64,000 bases of DNA from Opisthocomus hoazin (taxonomy: Eukaryota > Chordata > Aves > Opisthocomiformes > Opisthocomidae), in the NCBI RefSeq assembly GCF_030867145.1, contig NC_134428.1:19385537-19449536 (forward strand). The letters run 5' to 3'. Positions 32,293 through 44,419 of this stretch are shown in pieces. How positions within the stretch are numbered: the stretch's first letter is position 1; every line of letters starts with the position of its first letter. The position numbers and the translations under genes are program-made. The notes beneath the pieces are model-generated. The model made no database searches, was not told the DNA's origin, and saw only the letters and a program-made list of their open reading frames with translations.

Positions 32293-35200
32293 AAACAAAA
32301 GCCCCAGGAACGTTGGAAATAACGTGTGACATCTCTGTACATCCCTGTGGCCCAAGAAGGGACAGACGCCTTAAGAAAGCTAGCCTATAACACTGGAGAA
32401 AAGCACCGGAGCGTTTAGATTCTTGGGTCACAATGCTGGGTGGTTCTAGAAGCTGGTCTTCTGCTGCGCAGTGCCCTGTAGCAAGGAGCTCGGCTCAGCT
32501 ACGCAGCAGTGTTTCCTTCGAGTGTAAGTATGAGGCTTCTGCTTGAGGCTAAACTTCTGTTTTAGTACGTTTCTTTCCTGCCGATTCCTCTGTTTAATCT
32601 GTTAGTGATTGCCTTGTGTTGCTGATTTGCCTTGATTGTAAGTTTTCCTGGGGGTTCTGAGAGAATCAAATGTCGAAGTGCGGAGTAGAGTTCCTGGGGT
32701 AATGATGGGAAGCTTGTCTGCCTGTAAACTTGCCTCTGTAGGATAAACCAGAGAGAAAGGGATGAAAGACAAAACCATTTTTTGATTTGTTCAGAGTTAA
32801 AGATTTGTAATGATTGAGAGATGAAGAAATCTTTTAAAAACACTTGTTTTTTTTTAAACTCCTGGTAGTTAAACTAGTGTAGCTAAAGTAGGGAGGTCTT
32901 GAAGTGTCTTCAAGTGGGGAAGTTGCTTCTGGGTTGGCGTGTATGAACGTGTGTCCTCATCTTCCCTCTTTCCCCATCCATGTTTCCGTTCTGCCCTCAG
33001 ACGTGTGCACGTACTCACTCTTTTGTTTTAGATGTCTGCCTGCTGGAAATTCACAGTCCAGTGAGTAAACTTGATTTACTGGTGTGGTCAGCATCAGGAC
33101 GCGTTGCACAGTCAAGTGAATGTGCCAGGCAAACGTATATGTGATGCAGCACCGTAGATTGTATAGATGTAATTCTCTGTTGTCATCTGTGCATAGAGTA
33201 CTGTATTTGAAGAATGGTAAACACGTAGCTTGTCTTTGCAAAGCCAAAGGAAAAGCTTTCTCTTGTTTGTGCGTAGCCAGAAGTGTGTTTCAACTTAACA
33301 TACCTTCACCTGACAGTTTCAAATTCGTGGCACTGCAGTGTTTCCTGAGGGGGTTTTTGTCTGTGGCTGGCTGGTTTGTTTTTGCAAGGAGGTACAAGTA
33401 TGCTTTTCTGGAACCTACTTTTTTCGTTGAAGAGGAGAATACTTTACGTAGACAATACTCCAGGTGTTGTGTAGGAGAAGATCAACAAATGACTATATCA
33501 TAGAATCATAGAATCGTACGTTGGAAAAGACCTCTAAGATCATCAAGTCCAACCGTCAATGACTATTTGTTTCCAGTCAGTGTGCCTGTGCCCTGGAGTT
33601 GTTTCAATCTCAGTAGAATGTGTTCGAAACTTTCAAATACCTGGCTCTTCAAACAGAATCTTAAAATACGGTAGTACCGAAGTAGTTACCAAGCAACAGA
33701 AACGGCATAAGCTTGTAATTAGCTGCTTTCAAGTCAGATGGGAGGTAAGAAAAGGTGCAGTTGTCATTCATATTTAGTTTGCTGCTCCCGTGGCAGAATG
33801 CTTTTCACTGTCTGTTACCCTACTACATTGACGTCTGAATGTATGGATCTGTTTCTGTTCATGTAGTGGACTGCAAAATGCATTCAATACCAATCATAAA
33901 GTGGCTTTTCTTTGCAGTATTAAAATCAGTGGGACTTTTAGTGGGACTTTTACTTGGAGTTCTTGTCAGATATCGTAGTTGATTGTGGCGCTTCCTTACT
34001 TTTGGGACCAATTTTTTTTTTTTCTCCCCCTTGAAGGTCTTGATGGTGAAGGCAACCCTAAATTTAACTATGGTTTCATTTTCTTTCCGAGTGCATTTTA
34101 TTCCATGGTGACTAGCGATGGCGATACTGATAGCAATGCACTAGAGGCTTTCGTACAAGCTTGGCACACTGCTTACCTATTAGGAAAAACAAGGTGTAGG
34201 GACAGCATACACCTTGTATGTTAGAAAGAAGTCGTCATATTGTTAATTGATTCCACTTTGGGGCAGTTGGTACACTTGACAGGTTGAAAAGCTGCCTTGA
34301 AAGGAAAGCAAGGTATGAGGTATTGGTGTGCAGAAGATTTGAATAAAGGGGTTTTAACATTTTATTTTTGTTCTAGTGAGAGTCAGTTTTTCCAGGAGTC
34401 TTCTAGAGGGATAGCATCTTCCCTGTGAGATGAGCGTTCGCTAGCTTGAATGACAGAGGCATCAAGAATCTGTGGAGTGCCCTTTATTCAGCAAAGGAAA
34501 ATGATTTGAGACACTTCAGTCACCAAGATGCTTTGCAAAATACTGGGTTGCTAGATCTACAGTCCCTCAGATGAAGCCAGACATATCTGCTAATCTAAAA
34601 ATGTATGCGTTGGCTGTGCTCACGCATTTCTCTGCTCTGCAAAGCATTCTTGGCCACAGTTGCATGTCCCTCTGCTTGGTTCCTTTGAACACGTGCCGCA
34701 GTAATGACATTTCGCGCTACCACTTTTTGTCTTCTAGGGAGGGCAGCTTCTGGCATGTACAGGTTACTCAGAACTGGATGGTATCAACTTGCTACTCTGA
34801 TGTCTTTTCTCAAGGTGTTTCTTCTAAAGAGGTGCGTATCCTTTGAGAAAAGTGTTTTGTGAGCAAATGATTTACCCAGTTATAAAACAATACAAGAGGA
34901 GAAATGTGTTGTTTCATGTGAACTTTCCTCTTTCTTTCTCTAGATGCCTTCCAAAGACCTACAAGCTGTTCCTGTTTCTTCTGCCGCTCCTGTTTCCACT
35001 AGGTACGTGAATCGCTTAGTTATACTACAGACCGGTGTATGCTTACTGCAGCCGTTCCAAGAGAGCGTTTTTAGTTGAGCTCTCGGTTTATGAAGAAGAC
35101 GCAGAAGCAAAAAAGAGCAAGTTTGTTTGTGACTAGGGCAGCAATTCAAGCTTTCAAAGTACTGACAAGTCAGTAGCCTTCCCCTTGCCGTGAAAGGAAT

Positions 35201-38200
35201 ACCCTCAATTTAATTTCGTAGAGCTCTTTAGAAAGTGAGAGTGGGTGGGTAAATGCACTGAAGTCCTTTTTTCTTCACCTCCCTTGATAAGAATATCAGT
35301 GAGGTCACAAAGAGCAGGTTGTGTACCGATTGCTTTGATTGTTGTTAATCTCCGTAAAAGTGGGGTTAGGTTCTTTGAGCAACTCATCCAAAGTCTTTCC
35401 CTTGCTCTGGACCATCCTTGAGTTGCTTAAAATACTGCTGTTTAGACTGGTTAGTTGACAGTATTCCAGGCCAGCTGTCTTCTTTGAAATAAACAAACTC
35501 AGTTTCGAACACTTGCTGAAAGTGGTGGGCTGTTTCTGAAAAGCAGGTTCATGTCTTCGCATGTCCTAAAAACTTTAGAAACTACTCTGGGGAGAAGATG
35601 AAGCTTTGCAGAAACTTACAGTCAGGATTGAAAATCCTCTGTACTAGGGAGAATAAGAAAGGAAGAACTTCCCTACCCTGTGTAGAAAGTGCTGCTACTT
35701 CTTGCTAAGACAGTGCAAAAACAAGCGTCATGTTTGTGAACTGCGAGATTGCCTAATATCTAACAAAAGTTGGAAGAAACTTGGGCTTCTGTGGAAACAA
35801 TGTGGTATGTAGTACGTAGGGTACAGGGCAAGATATTTTCCATGGAGATAAAAAGCAGTTTTTTACATCTGCCTTCAGTGAGCATGGCCTGTCTTAATTG
35901 GTAAATGAGATCTAGGTCCCAGGGACGCAGTAGTATGAGATTGAGGATATACCATGAGACATAAGCGCAAGCTGCCTGCCATACAACGGTGTGAGCGGTA
36001 CTGATGGATGTTCCCCAACGTGCTTGAGTGCTTGACTTCACAGTTTGACAGCTGGCTCATACTGATTTTTGTTTAGACTGGAGTAGTGTGCGCTGTGTGA
36101 CGTCTAGCTTGCAAACTTAAGGTAGCTTGTGTCACGAAGTAGGAAGACGACCTGTAGATCTAAGCAGTCTTCAGGGGGAATTCTCTTGAACACCCTTTTT
36201 GCCTTTTGTTTGTGATCTAGGTATATGGTTCTGGGGGTTTGATGGCTGCTTCTCACTATTACCTTTGTTGAACTGGATCAAAATTGATAGAATACAGAGA
36301 ACAGAGGACTCTCTCCGTGTTCGTGAACCGCAGGCTGATTCTTTGCACTCTGTGCAACCTCCAGAGGTAAGGGAGAACAGTCTAGGGAAGAACTCTGGTA
36401 TCTTGGAAGACTTCTTAACTGCCATGCCTTCAATATTTGGCAAGAACTACTTGACACACAAGGCTAATGTGAATAAATGTCTTGATCTTTACATATATTA
36501 AAAAAATATTCTGTATACCTTAGGATTCCATCGACATCTTTGCTTCTGGTCGTGAAAGTGAGCTGGAAAAGCAAATGGCCTTTCTGTCTGAGAGATACCA
36601 TCACCTTGATGAAAAATATAGCAAAGTGATGCTTCTACTCCAGAACCTTCAAGATCAGGTTGCCCAGAAAAGTGACAAAAGCGAAACATTGACGCTAATA
36701 CGAAATATGATGGGTCAACATCCTCAAGATGTGAGACTGGAGCAAAAGGTAAGATAGTCAGTTGTTGGTGCTTTTGGGTGGTGATCGACGTATCCTGTTT
36801 TAGTAATGCAGATTGCTAGCCATTTGATTCAGGCTTGCGTCCAATTTTGTGAGCAAAAGTGATTTGCAGCCTTTTCTGCGGGATCTAGAGTTGCAGATCC
36901 TCCAGAAGATCGCTCTCCATATGTCTGTGACAAGCCAAAAGCTAACATCTGCAGTAGTAACAAAGGCTGTGACTAATGCAGGGGTTCGTGGAATCACAGA
37001 AGCGGTGAGTGAGTTGAAGTTCTCGCAAGTTCAACTAAAACCGTCAGGAGTCCTTTTCTAGGCATTTTTTGGAGCATCGCAGTCAATATAAACGTCAGTG
37101 ACTTGAAGAGATGTTTAGAACATGAATTGAAATGGGGAGAACTACAGAAAATGCTTGATGAAGCGTACGCTTACAGCATTGCTTGTTGCCTGTTGCGAAT
37201 GTTGTTTTTTTTTTTCCAAAGTATGCTATCTTGAAAATTGCAGAATTCCCAAAAAAACAGCTATACCAAAGCAATGCAGCTCAGGGTCTGGGGAAGGTGG
37301 GGGAAAGAATGCAACTTTTGAAGAAAGCACCAGTCAATATGCAGTATGAATTTGTATTTTAAGCCAAAAAACCATGCACTAAAAATGGCCTCTGTCTTGA
37401 GAGAGGCTTTCAAAGACTTGCGATGGAGTGCAGCATCTCAAAAAGATGCTTATTCTACATGTATACAGATGTGTATAGATCAATTACTTTATCAGTTGAT
37501 ATTATTAAATTCTTCCCTTTCTCCCCTTCTGTGTGTATATCTGTAGCAAGTCCAGACTATTGTAAACAATGCCCTGAAACTTTTCTCTCAAGACAAGACT
37601 GGTATGGTGGATTTCGCCTTGGAATCTGGAGGTAAATAGTGGAGGAAACTCCACTTTCACGATTCGTGTTATTTTATAGTATCTACTAAAAATGTCGAAA
37701 GATCTGCTTGCGTGGGGTGTACGCACCACTGAACTCGCTAGGGAAAATGTGTATGTTTTAGCCCTCTGAGGTGAAAAACCTTGAACATGCTGAAAAGAAC
37801 ACTGTACTTGATAGAAGCATTGTATCCCCAGCCAATGACTAGACTTGAACAGTATCTTTACTAGTTGGTTTTGAGGAAAAGAACTGGTATGTTCACGAAG
37901 CTTTGTACAAATCTCTGGCTGAAAAGTCTTCAGGAAGAAATGAGTAATTATTTCGGCTAACCTGATACCTCTTTTTTAAGGTGGCAGCATTCTGAGTGCT
38001 CGCTGTTCTGAAACCTATGACAGCAAAACAGCAGTGATCAGCCTCTTTGGAATTCCTCTGTGGTACCTCTCTCAGCCTCCAAGGGCGGTGATTCAGGTAA
38101 TTAAAGGCCGAGTGAAGAAATTCAGCAATGTTATTTTGTGCTGAGGGGTTTGGATTGTTTCTTGGATGCTGGATGTTTCTGTCTGCAACACACTGTGGGG

Positions 38201-40252
38201 CACGGGTCCTTTGAACGATGTTCCCAAGAGTGCCATTCTTCTGGTAGTTCCTGGGCACTGCTCAAGTCGTCTTCTAGCAAAACAAAGACCCTGCTAGGAG
38301 GCTTGGGTGGTACACTGGACTTCTGCAGAGTGTGAGCACTGGGAAGGTTCCTGTTGTGAAGTAGTCTCCAGGCGGATCTTCAAAACGCTGCTGGCTGTTT
38401 GGGTGGATGTGCTGTCTCCCTGAAGGATGCTACCAAATAGATTATATTCTGCCACTTACTCTCTAAGACTGTCCCTAATAATTCAGAATTCGCCACAACT
38501 CTTTCTGGCAAAATGCTTGTGGCTGCAGGTTTTGTTGTTGCTGTTGTGTTCCATCCTGTTCTCTCCCCTTTCCTCCTGTCTAGCCGGACGTGTATCCAGG
38601 AAACTGCTGGGCTTTCAAAGGATCACAGGGGTATCTCGTAGTTCGACTTTCAAGGAAGATCTATCCGACTGCCTTTACGTTGGAACACATCCCAAAAGCA
38701 CTTTCAGCAACAGGAGAGATCTCCAGTGCTCTGAGGAGCTTTGCAGTATATGTAAGTCTGTCTGTGAACTTCAGAGGATATTTGTATGCATAAAGAATAT
38801 TTGTGGCGCAGATCTTGGAAAATAAGGACTGAAGGGAGGACAGCTAAGGAGAGAAACTGCTTGCTTTTAAAATTGCTGTTTTTGTAATCAGCTTTGAGAT
38901 TAGGAATAAGAAGTGTTGCAGCTAATTTTGAGGGAGCTGTTTCTTTTTTTCCTGCTTTATACAGTAGTAAATATTTTTGGAGGGAGGTGACTGTTTTTGA
39001 TTTGGTATCGTTCTTTCAGGCACTGGAACTGTTCCATCCTTCCACCACTCCTACTGCTTACCCTCTCCCTCCCCAGTGTTGGCTTTGCATCTTGTCTGTG
39101 ATGTGCCTTCAGTGTGTTTTAAATTGATTTTAACTAGCACCACAGCTGCTTAGGCAGGACTGCAGAACAGAAGACCACAGGCTACATCAGAGTGTAGCTG
39201 TGATCCCTGAGAACATTTGTCTAGCTCCATTAAATGCTGAAGCCGCCGTCTGCAAGCATCTGAATCTTGGCTTCCGTCTTGTTTGTGATGTTGCTGTTTT
39301 CTCATTCTTGTTTGTCCTGAGCAGTTTACATTGTCCACTGCGATCTTGGTTGTGCCATGGAAATGATGGGGTTTGACCATGAAAACAGCAACATACAAAC
39401 ATAGCACAGCTCTTTGCAGTTCAGGAAAGTCAAATGCAGAGCTGTGGCTGAAGAAGCATGAAGTTCCACAGGAAGTATTCTGACCTCGGTTTCAGAGACT
39501 TGCGTTGACAGGCAGTTAGGTAGGCATGCTTCTGGCTTTGGTTTGACTTGAAATGTGATGGAAGCAAACGTCTTTCTCCTGTTGTTCTAGGGTCTAGATA
39601 ATGAATATCAAGAAGGCGGCAAGCTTCTAGGACAGTATGTCTACGACCAAGACGGAGAACCACTGCAGACCTTTCCAGTGATGGTAAGTCTGGATGAGAA
39701 GATTTCAAGTGTCAGAAGAAGCACACGCATATTTTCTAGGGTAGTGCACAATGAGCAGTGAAGGAAAAAGGCTTCATTCTCTGTTGGGCACCGTAGAAAC
39801 TGAGGTGGAAAGTAGCTACTGATCTGCCTCAAAACCTAAGGTTCGGATAGTTTAGAGGGGAGGAAAGTTTTGTGCCAGGTGGACACAAGTGGTGTGAAGA
39901 TACCGAACGTATGAGGAGTCTGCTTCATGCTGCTTCTGACTCCCTTCACAAAAAAAACCCCAACAAACCGGTTGTAAGGCAAAGAAGGTTCTGTTCCAAG
40001 TGGCAGAAGGTTCCCAAGGCATCACTCAGTTGTTAATCAAAGTTGGTAGTTGCAGGAATGAAGGAAAGCACCTTCAGTTGCACCTGTTTATACTCCAAAC
40101 CGAACTCTGGTTTGTGTGTTTGTTTTTTCCTTCTGCAGGAGAAAAGTGAAAACGCATTCCAAATAGTGGAACTGAGAGTGTTTTCTAACTGGGGACATCC
40201 GGAATATACCTGCCTTTATCGGTTCAGAGTGCATGGGAAACTTGCCGAATAA
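32293..40252 (+). pseudogene. SUN1: SUN1-like copy D
   Basis: Exons: 32293-32523 (candidate, with in-frame TAA at 32387-32389), 34738-34831, 34944-35002, 36221-36366, 36524-36748, 36812-37004, 37547-37631, 37981-38096, 38584-38751, 39591-39683, 40139-40252. The intron before exon 39591 ends ttctag here and in copy E, ttgtag in the others; both are usable acceptors. It has the same internal frame change as its sisters and an intact SUN domain. Confidence 0.85.
33497..33557 (-). mobile_element. Short CR1 3' tail, unit 3
   Basis: Identical copy with the same flanking repeats. Confidence 0.85.
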
Positions 40253-40340
40253 TCTCCAGCACTTCAGCTTGGACTGGTTTTACGGTTGTGCATTTTGTTC
40301 TCGATTTTTGTATATGCCGGAAAGCCTAGAAGACTGGAAT

Positions 40341-43022
40341 CTTGCCTTTTTCTTCATGGAGGCAGTCGTGATGCGTGGGGCTGACTGCCTAGGTCTGGGC
40401 AAGCCCGTGCGTGGGCCTTCGTCCGCCTCGTCATTTGCCTGCCCCTCCGGTTCCATTGCCTCATACCTATTGCGTCAGGGCACCTGGTGTGGAGAGGGAG
40501 GCCAGGAGGGGATTCGCCTGCCGCCCCGAGCAGGGACCCGTTTCCATTCCCCGCTGTCTCTCAGGTGCTCTCCTTCAGCCTGGTGGCGAGAGGGCAGGGG
40601 ATCTTCTGCTTCTTGCGGAACATCCATCCTCTGCGCTTGTTTCGGGGGTGGCAGGGCATGGCTCCACCAGTCTATTTCCCCCTCGCACTCCCTGATGCTC
40701 CTGAACCTTTCTGCCTCCTCTTTAAGCTCTGCCACCAGGACGAGCAGATCATCCACCTGGTCACAGCGCACGCAGGCATTCTGCCTGCTGCCCTCCCATA
40801 CCAGTGACAGGCTCGGGCACTCCCTGCAGCCAGAGACCTGCACAGCTGCCTGTTTATGCGGGAGCTCTGTCTGGGTCGCCGTATTCCGCCTGGTGACGGC
40901 TTTCAGGCGAGTGGAGACCCTAGCTACCAGCTGAGCAAGTGATGACCACCGGCTGAATTTACCCCGGTAGCTGGCCGAGCGTCGGGGCCCTGCCTGCGCC
41001 AGCTGCCGTGCCAACTGCCGTGCCAATTGCTGTGGCAGGCCCTGTTTGCCTGTCCTGGTGGCCGCACTGCGGGTCGCTCGTGCTCCCTCGGGGAGCTTTT
41101 GTGAGGGGGGAGGGTGCCGCCGTCACTCTTGACCCCACTCTTCTTTGGGGGAGGGGGGTTTGGGGGGGCACGCTCTCTCTCGCCAGGCGGCTGTCTCGGC
41201 TGTTGTGCCGCTGAGAAAAGGTTTCCCCGGTGCGATCACTCGCTCCGGAGCCCTTCACTGTGCGGTCTGTTCTTCTCTGCTGCCTCCAAACTGACAAGAT
41301 GCTGTTGAGAGGATGCAGAGAAGGCAGAGCTACTGAATGCCTTCTTTGCTTCAGTCTTCAGTGCCAAGGCAGGCCCTCAGGAATCCCAGGCCCCGGAGGT
41401 AAGAGAGGAAGCCTACAGAGAGGATGACTTTCCCTTGGTCGAGGAGGACTGTGTGAGGGATCGCTTAAGCGATCTGGACGTCCACAAATCCATGGGCCCC
41501 GATGGAATGCACCCACGAGTGCTGAGGGAGCTGGCGGATGTCATTGCTGAGCCACTCTCCATCTTCTTTGAGAGGTCCTGGAGGACAGGAGAGGTGCCGG
41601 AGGACTGGAGAAAGGCCAGTGTCACTCCAGTCTTCAACAAGGGCAAGAAGGAGGACCCAGGGAACTACAGGCCGGTGAGCCTCACCTCCATCCCGGGAAA
41701 GGTGATGGAGCAGCTTATCCTGGAGGTCATCAACAAGCAAGTGGAAGAAAAGAAGGTTATCAGGAGTAGTCAGCGTGGATTCACCAAGGGGAAATCATGC
41801 TTGACCAATCTGATAGCTTTCTACGATGACATGACTGGCCGGGTAGATGAAGGGAGAGCCATAGATGTTATCTACCTAGACTTCAGCAAGGCTTTCGACA
41901 CAGTCTCCCATAATATCGTCCTAGGGAAGCTCAGGAAGTATGGGCTGGATGAGTGGTCGGTGAGGTGGATTGAGAACTGGCTGAATGGCAGAACTCAGAG
42001 GGTTGTCATCAGCGGCGCTGAGTCTAGTTGGAGGCCGGTAACTAGTGGTGTCCCCCAGGGGTCAGTACTGGGCCCAGCCTTGTTCAACTTCTTCATCAAT
42101 GACCTGGATGAAGAGTTAGAGTGTACCCTCAGCAAGTTTGCTGATGACACCAAACTGGGAGGAGTGGTAGATACACCAGCAGGCTGTGCTGCCATTCAGC
42201 GTGACCTGGACAGGCTGGAAAGTTGGGCAGAGAGGAACCTGATGAGGTTCAACAAAGGCAAATGCAGGGTCCTGCACATGGGGAGGAACAACCCCAGGCA
42301 TCAGTACAGGCTTGGGGCGGACCTGCTGGAGAGCAGCTGTGCGGAGAGGGACCTGGGTGTCCTGGTGGACGACAGGTTAACCATGAGCCAGCAGTGTGCC
42401 CTGGCTGCCAAGAAGGCCAATGGCATTCTGGGATGCATCAAAAGGAGTGTGGCCAGCAGGTCGAGGGAGGTTCTCCTTCCCCTCTACACTGCCCTAGTGA
42501 GGCCTCTATCTAGAGTACTCTGTCCAGTTCTGGGCTCCCCAGTTCAAGAAAGATGAGGAGCTACTGGAGAGAGTCCAGCGGAGGGCTACAAGGATGGTGA
42601 GGGGACTGGAACATCTCTGCTATGAGGAGAGGCTGAGGGAGCTGGGCTTGTTCAGCCTGAAGAAGAGAAGGCTGCGAGGGGACCTAATAAATGCTTACAA
42701 ATATCTGAAGGGTGGGTGTCAGGAGGATGGGGCCAAGCTCTTTTCAGTGGTGCCCAGTGACAGGACAAGGGGCAATGAGCACAAACTGAAGCACAGGAAG
42801 TTCCGTCTGAATATGAGGAAGATTTTCTTCCCTCTGAGGGTGACGGAGCACTGGAACAGGCTGCCCAGGGAGGTTGTGGAGTCTCCTTCTCTGGAGATAT
42901 TCAAGACCCGCCTGGACAAGGTCCTCTACAACCTACTGTAGGTGACCCTGCTCCGGCAGGAGGGTTGGGCTAGATGACCCACAGAGGTCCCTTCCAACCC
43001 CTACCATTCTGTGATTCTGTGA
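40341..43022 (+). mobile_element. Composite CR1 LINE with inverted 5' part, unit 4
   Basis: Inverted ORF1 open stretch 40475-41026 (minus), with the longer ARQL repeat as in unit 1; RT frame 41309-42556; continuation 42594-42941. Confidence 0.85.
41003..41036. repeat. 12-bp repeat, long allele (unit 4)
   Basis: Same long form as unit 1, although the surrounding variants resemble units 3 and 5. Confidence 0.8.
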
Positions 43023-43321
43023 GATGTTTAAAGAAAAGAGTTTTAATTTTTGAAAGCGCGCGTAATGCTTGAAAGAAGAAATCAAAGTTTCTTTCCTGTA
43101 TTTTTGATCACCTGCTGCAATCGCTACGCCAGTAAAACCCAAGGAGTGCCCCTTGCCTGAGGGGCAGACGCAGGGGCTTTGTTGCCAAATGCCTTCTCCC
43201 CCTTCCTCTCTCCCCCCGGCTGGGTCTCAGCGGTCTGCAATACCCTCTCCCCAGTTCGTGCCTGAGATGTTGGGGCTTGGGTTCATTCCGCTCTCTGAGC
43301 CCCCTTCCCTCAGCTGCGTCG

Positions 43322-43825
43322 ATGGCGGCCGCGATGATGGCGGCGGAGCAGGAAGCCGTCAAAGGCGGCGGCAGGAACCGCGGCGGCGTGCAGCGCGTGG
43401 AGGGCAAGCTGCGCGCCAGCGTCGAGAAGGGCGACTGCTACGAGGCGCACCAGATGTACCGGACGCTCTTCCTCAGGTGGGGCCCGGCCCGCCGCCCTGC
43501 CTCTCCCCCCCCGGCCTTCCAGAGCCTTCCCACGCACCCAGCGTAACCACATCTGTTTTGCTTTCCTGGAAGCTTCTCTTCTGATGCCATCAAATGACTA
43601 TAACTTTTGTGTAAGGGAATGTTGAGACTTGGTACTGTGCCTTAGCTGTAGATGTTGATGAAAAGACTAAATCTACAAAATTCTGGTTGATGTTTTCTTT
43701 TCTGTACCGATATGTTCATCACTAGCAGCATCTGTCTGTTTTGTAGCAAAACAGTGCTGCTGATGTGTCCGTGCTGGGTTTGGAGTCTGGAGAAATCGGA
43801 TGCAAAAGTAGCAGAGGACCTTTAG
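43322..43825 (+). pseudogene. GET4: GET4 5' fragment, unit 4
   Basis: Exon 1 at 43322-43476 is intact. The relic at 43747-43825 has the two-base loss. One C to T change lies just after the donor in the GC-rich intron start (43501). Confidence 0.83.
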
Positions 43826-44041
43826 GTGAGGTGACTTTTGCACTCGCTTTGACGTTGCTCAGATGTGCTTTGAGTTGGAGACTGGTAACAACAGTCACTG
43901 TGCAACCTGAAATGCTTTTTGTATGCCCTCCCAGATGGCTAAGGGTTACCTTCGTCATAGCAATGGACTGGGGGACAACTCGATTAGAGAATAGTGGGTT
44001 CCTGATAACTTTGTGGGCATGCTTAGAACAATTTTTCCTGT

Positions 44042-44284
44042 CAGATTGTGCCAGGGGAGGTTTAGAGGAGATACTGGGATAGATATCTTCACTGAAAGGG
44101 TTGTCAAGCATTGGCACAGGCTGCCCAGGGAAGCGGCTGAGTCGCCATCCCTGGAGGTATTTAAAAGACTTGTAGATGTGGTGCTCAGGGACATGGTTTA
44201 GTGGTAGACTTGGCGGTGTTATGTTCATGGTTGGACTTGATGATCTTCAAGGTCTTTTCCAACCTAAATGATCCCGTGATTCTA
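44042..44284 (+). mobile_element. CR1 3'-end fragment, unit 4
   Basis: Same fragment at the same junction. Confidence 0.88.
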
Positions 44285-44419
44285 CAATACAAATGACATT
44301 ATTACTTTGTAATGTTCTGGGGTCTTTAACGCTTGTGTTTTTGTTTAGGATTTTGGGGAGAAGGAGCTGCTTTCATTGACAATATTGTGCTCAGCTCTTT
44401 TTTTTTATTATTTTTTTAG

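Larger units (their letters stand above)
24247..36361 (+). repeat. Tandem array unit 3
   Basis: Head-to-tail copy of 12115 bp. It has the short form of the 12-bp repeat, the one-base-shorter CR1 5' variant (cggggagctttt) shared with units 4 and 5, and the in-frame TAA in the 5' SUN1 exon shared with unit 1. Confidence 0.97.
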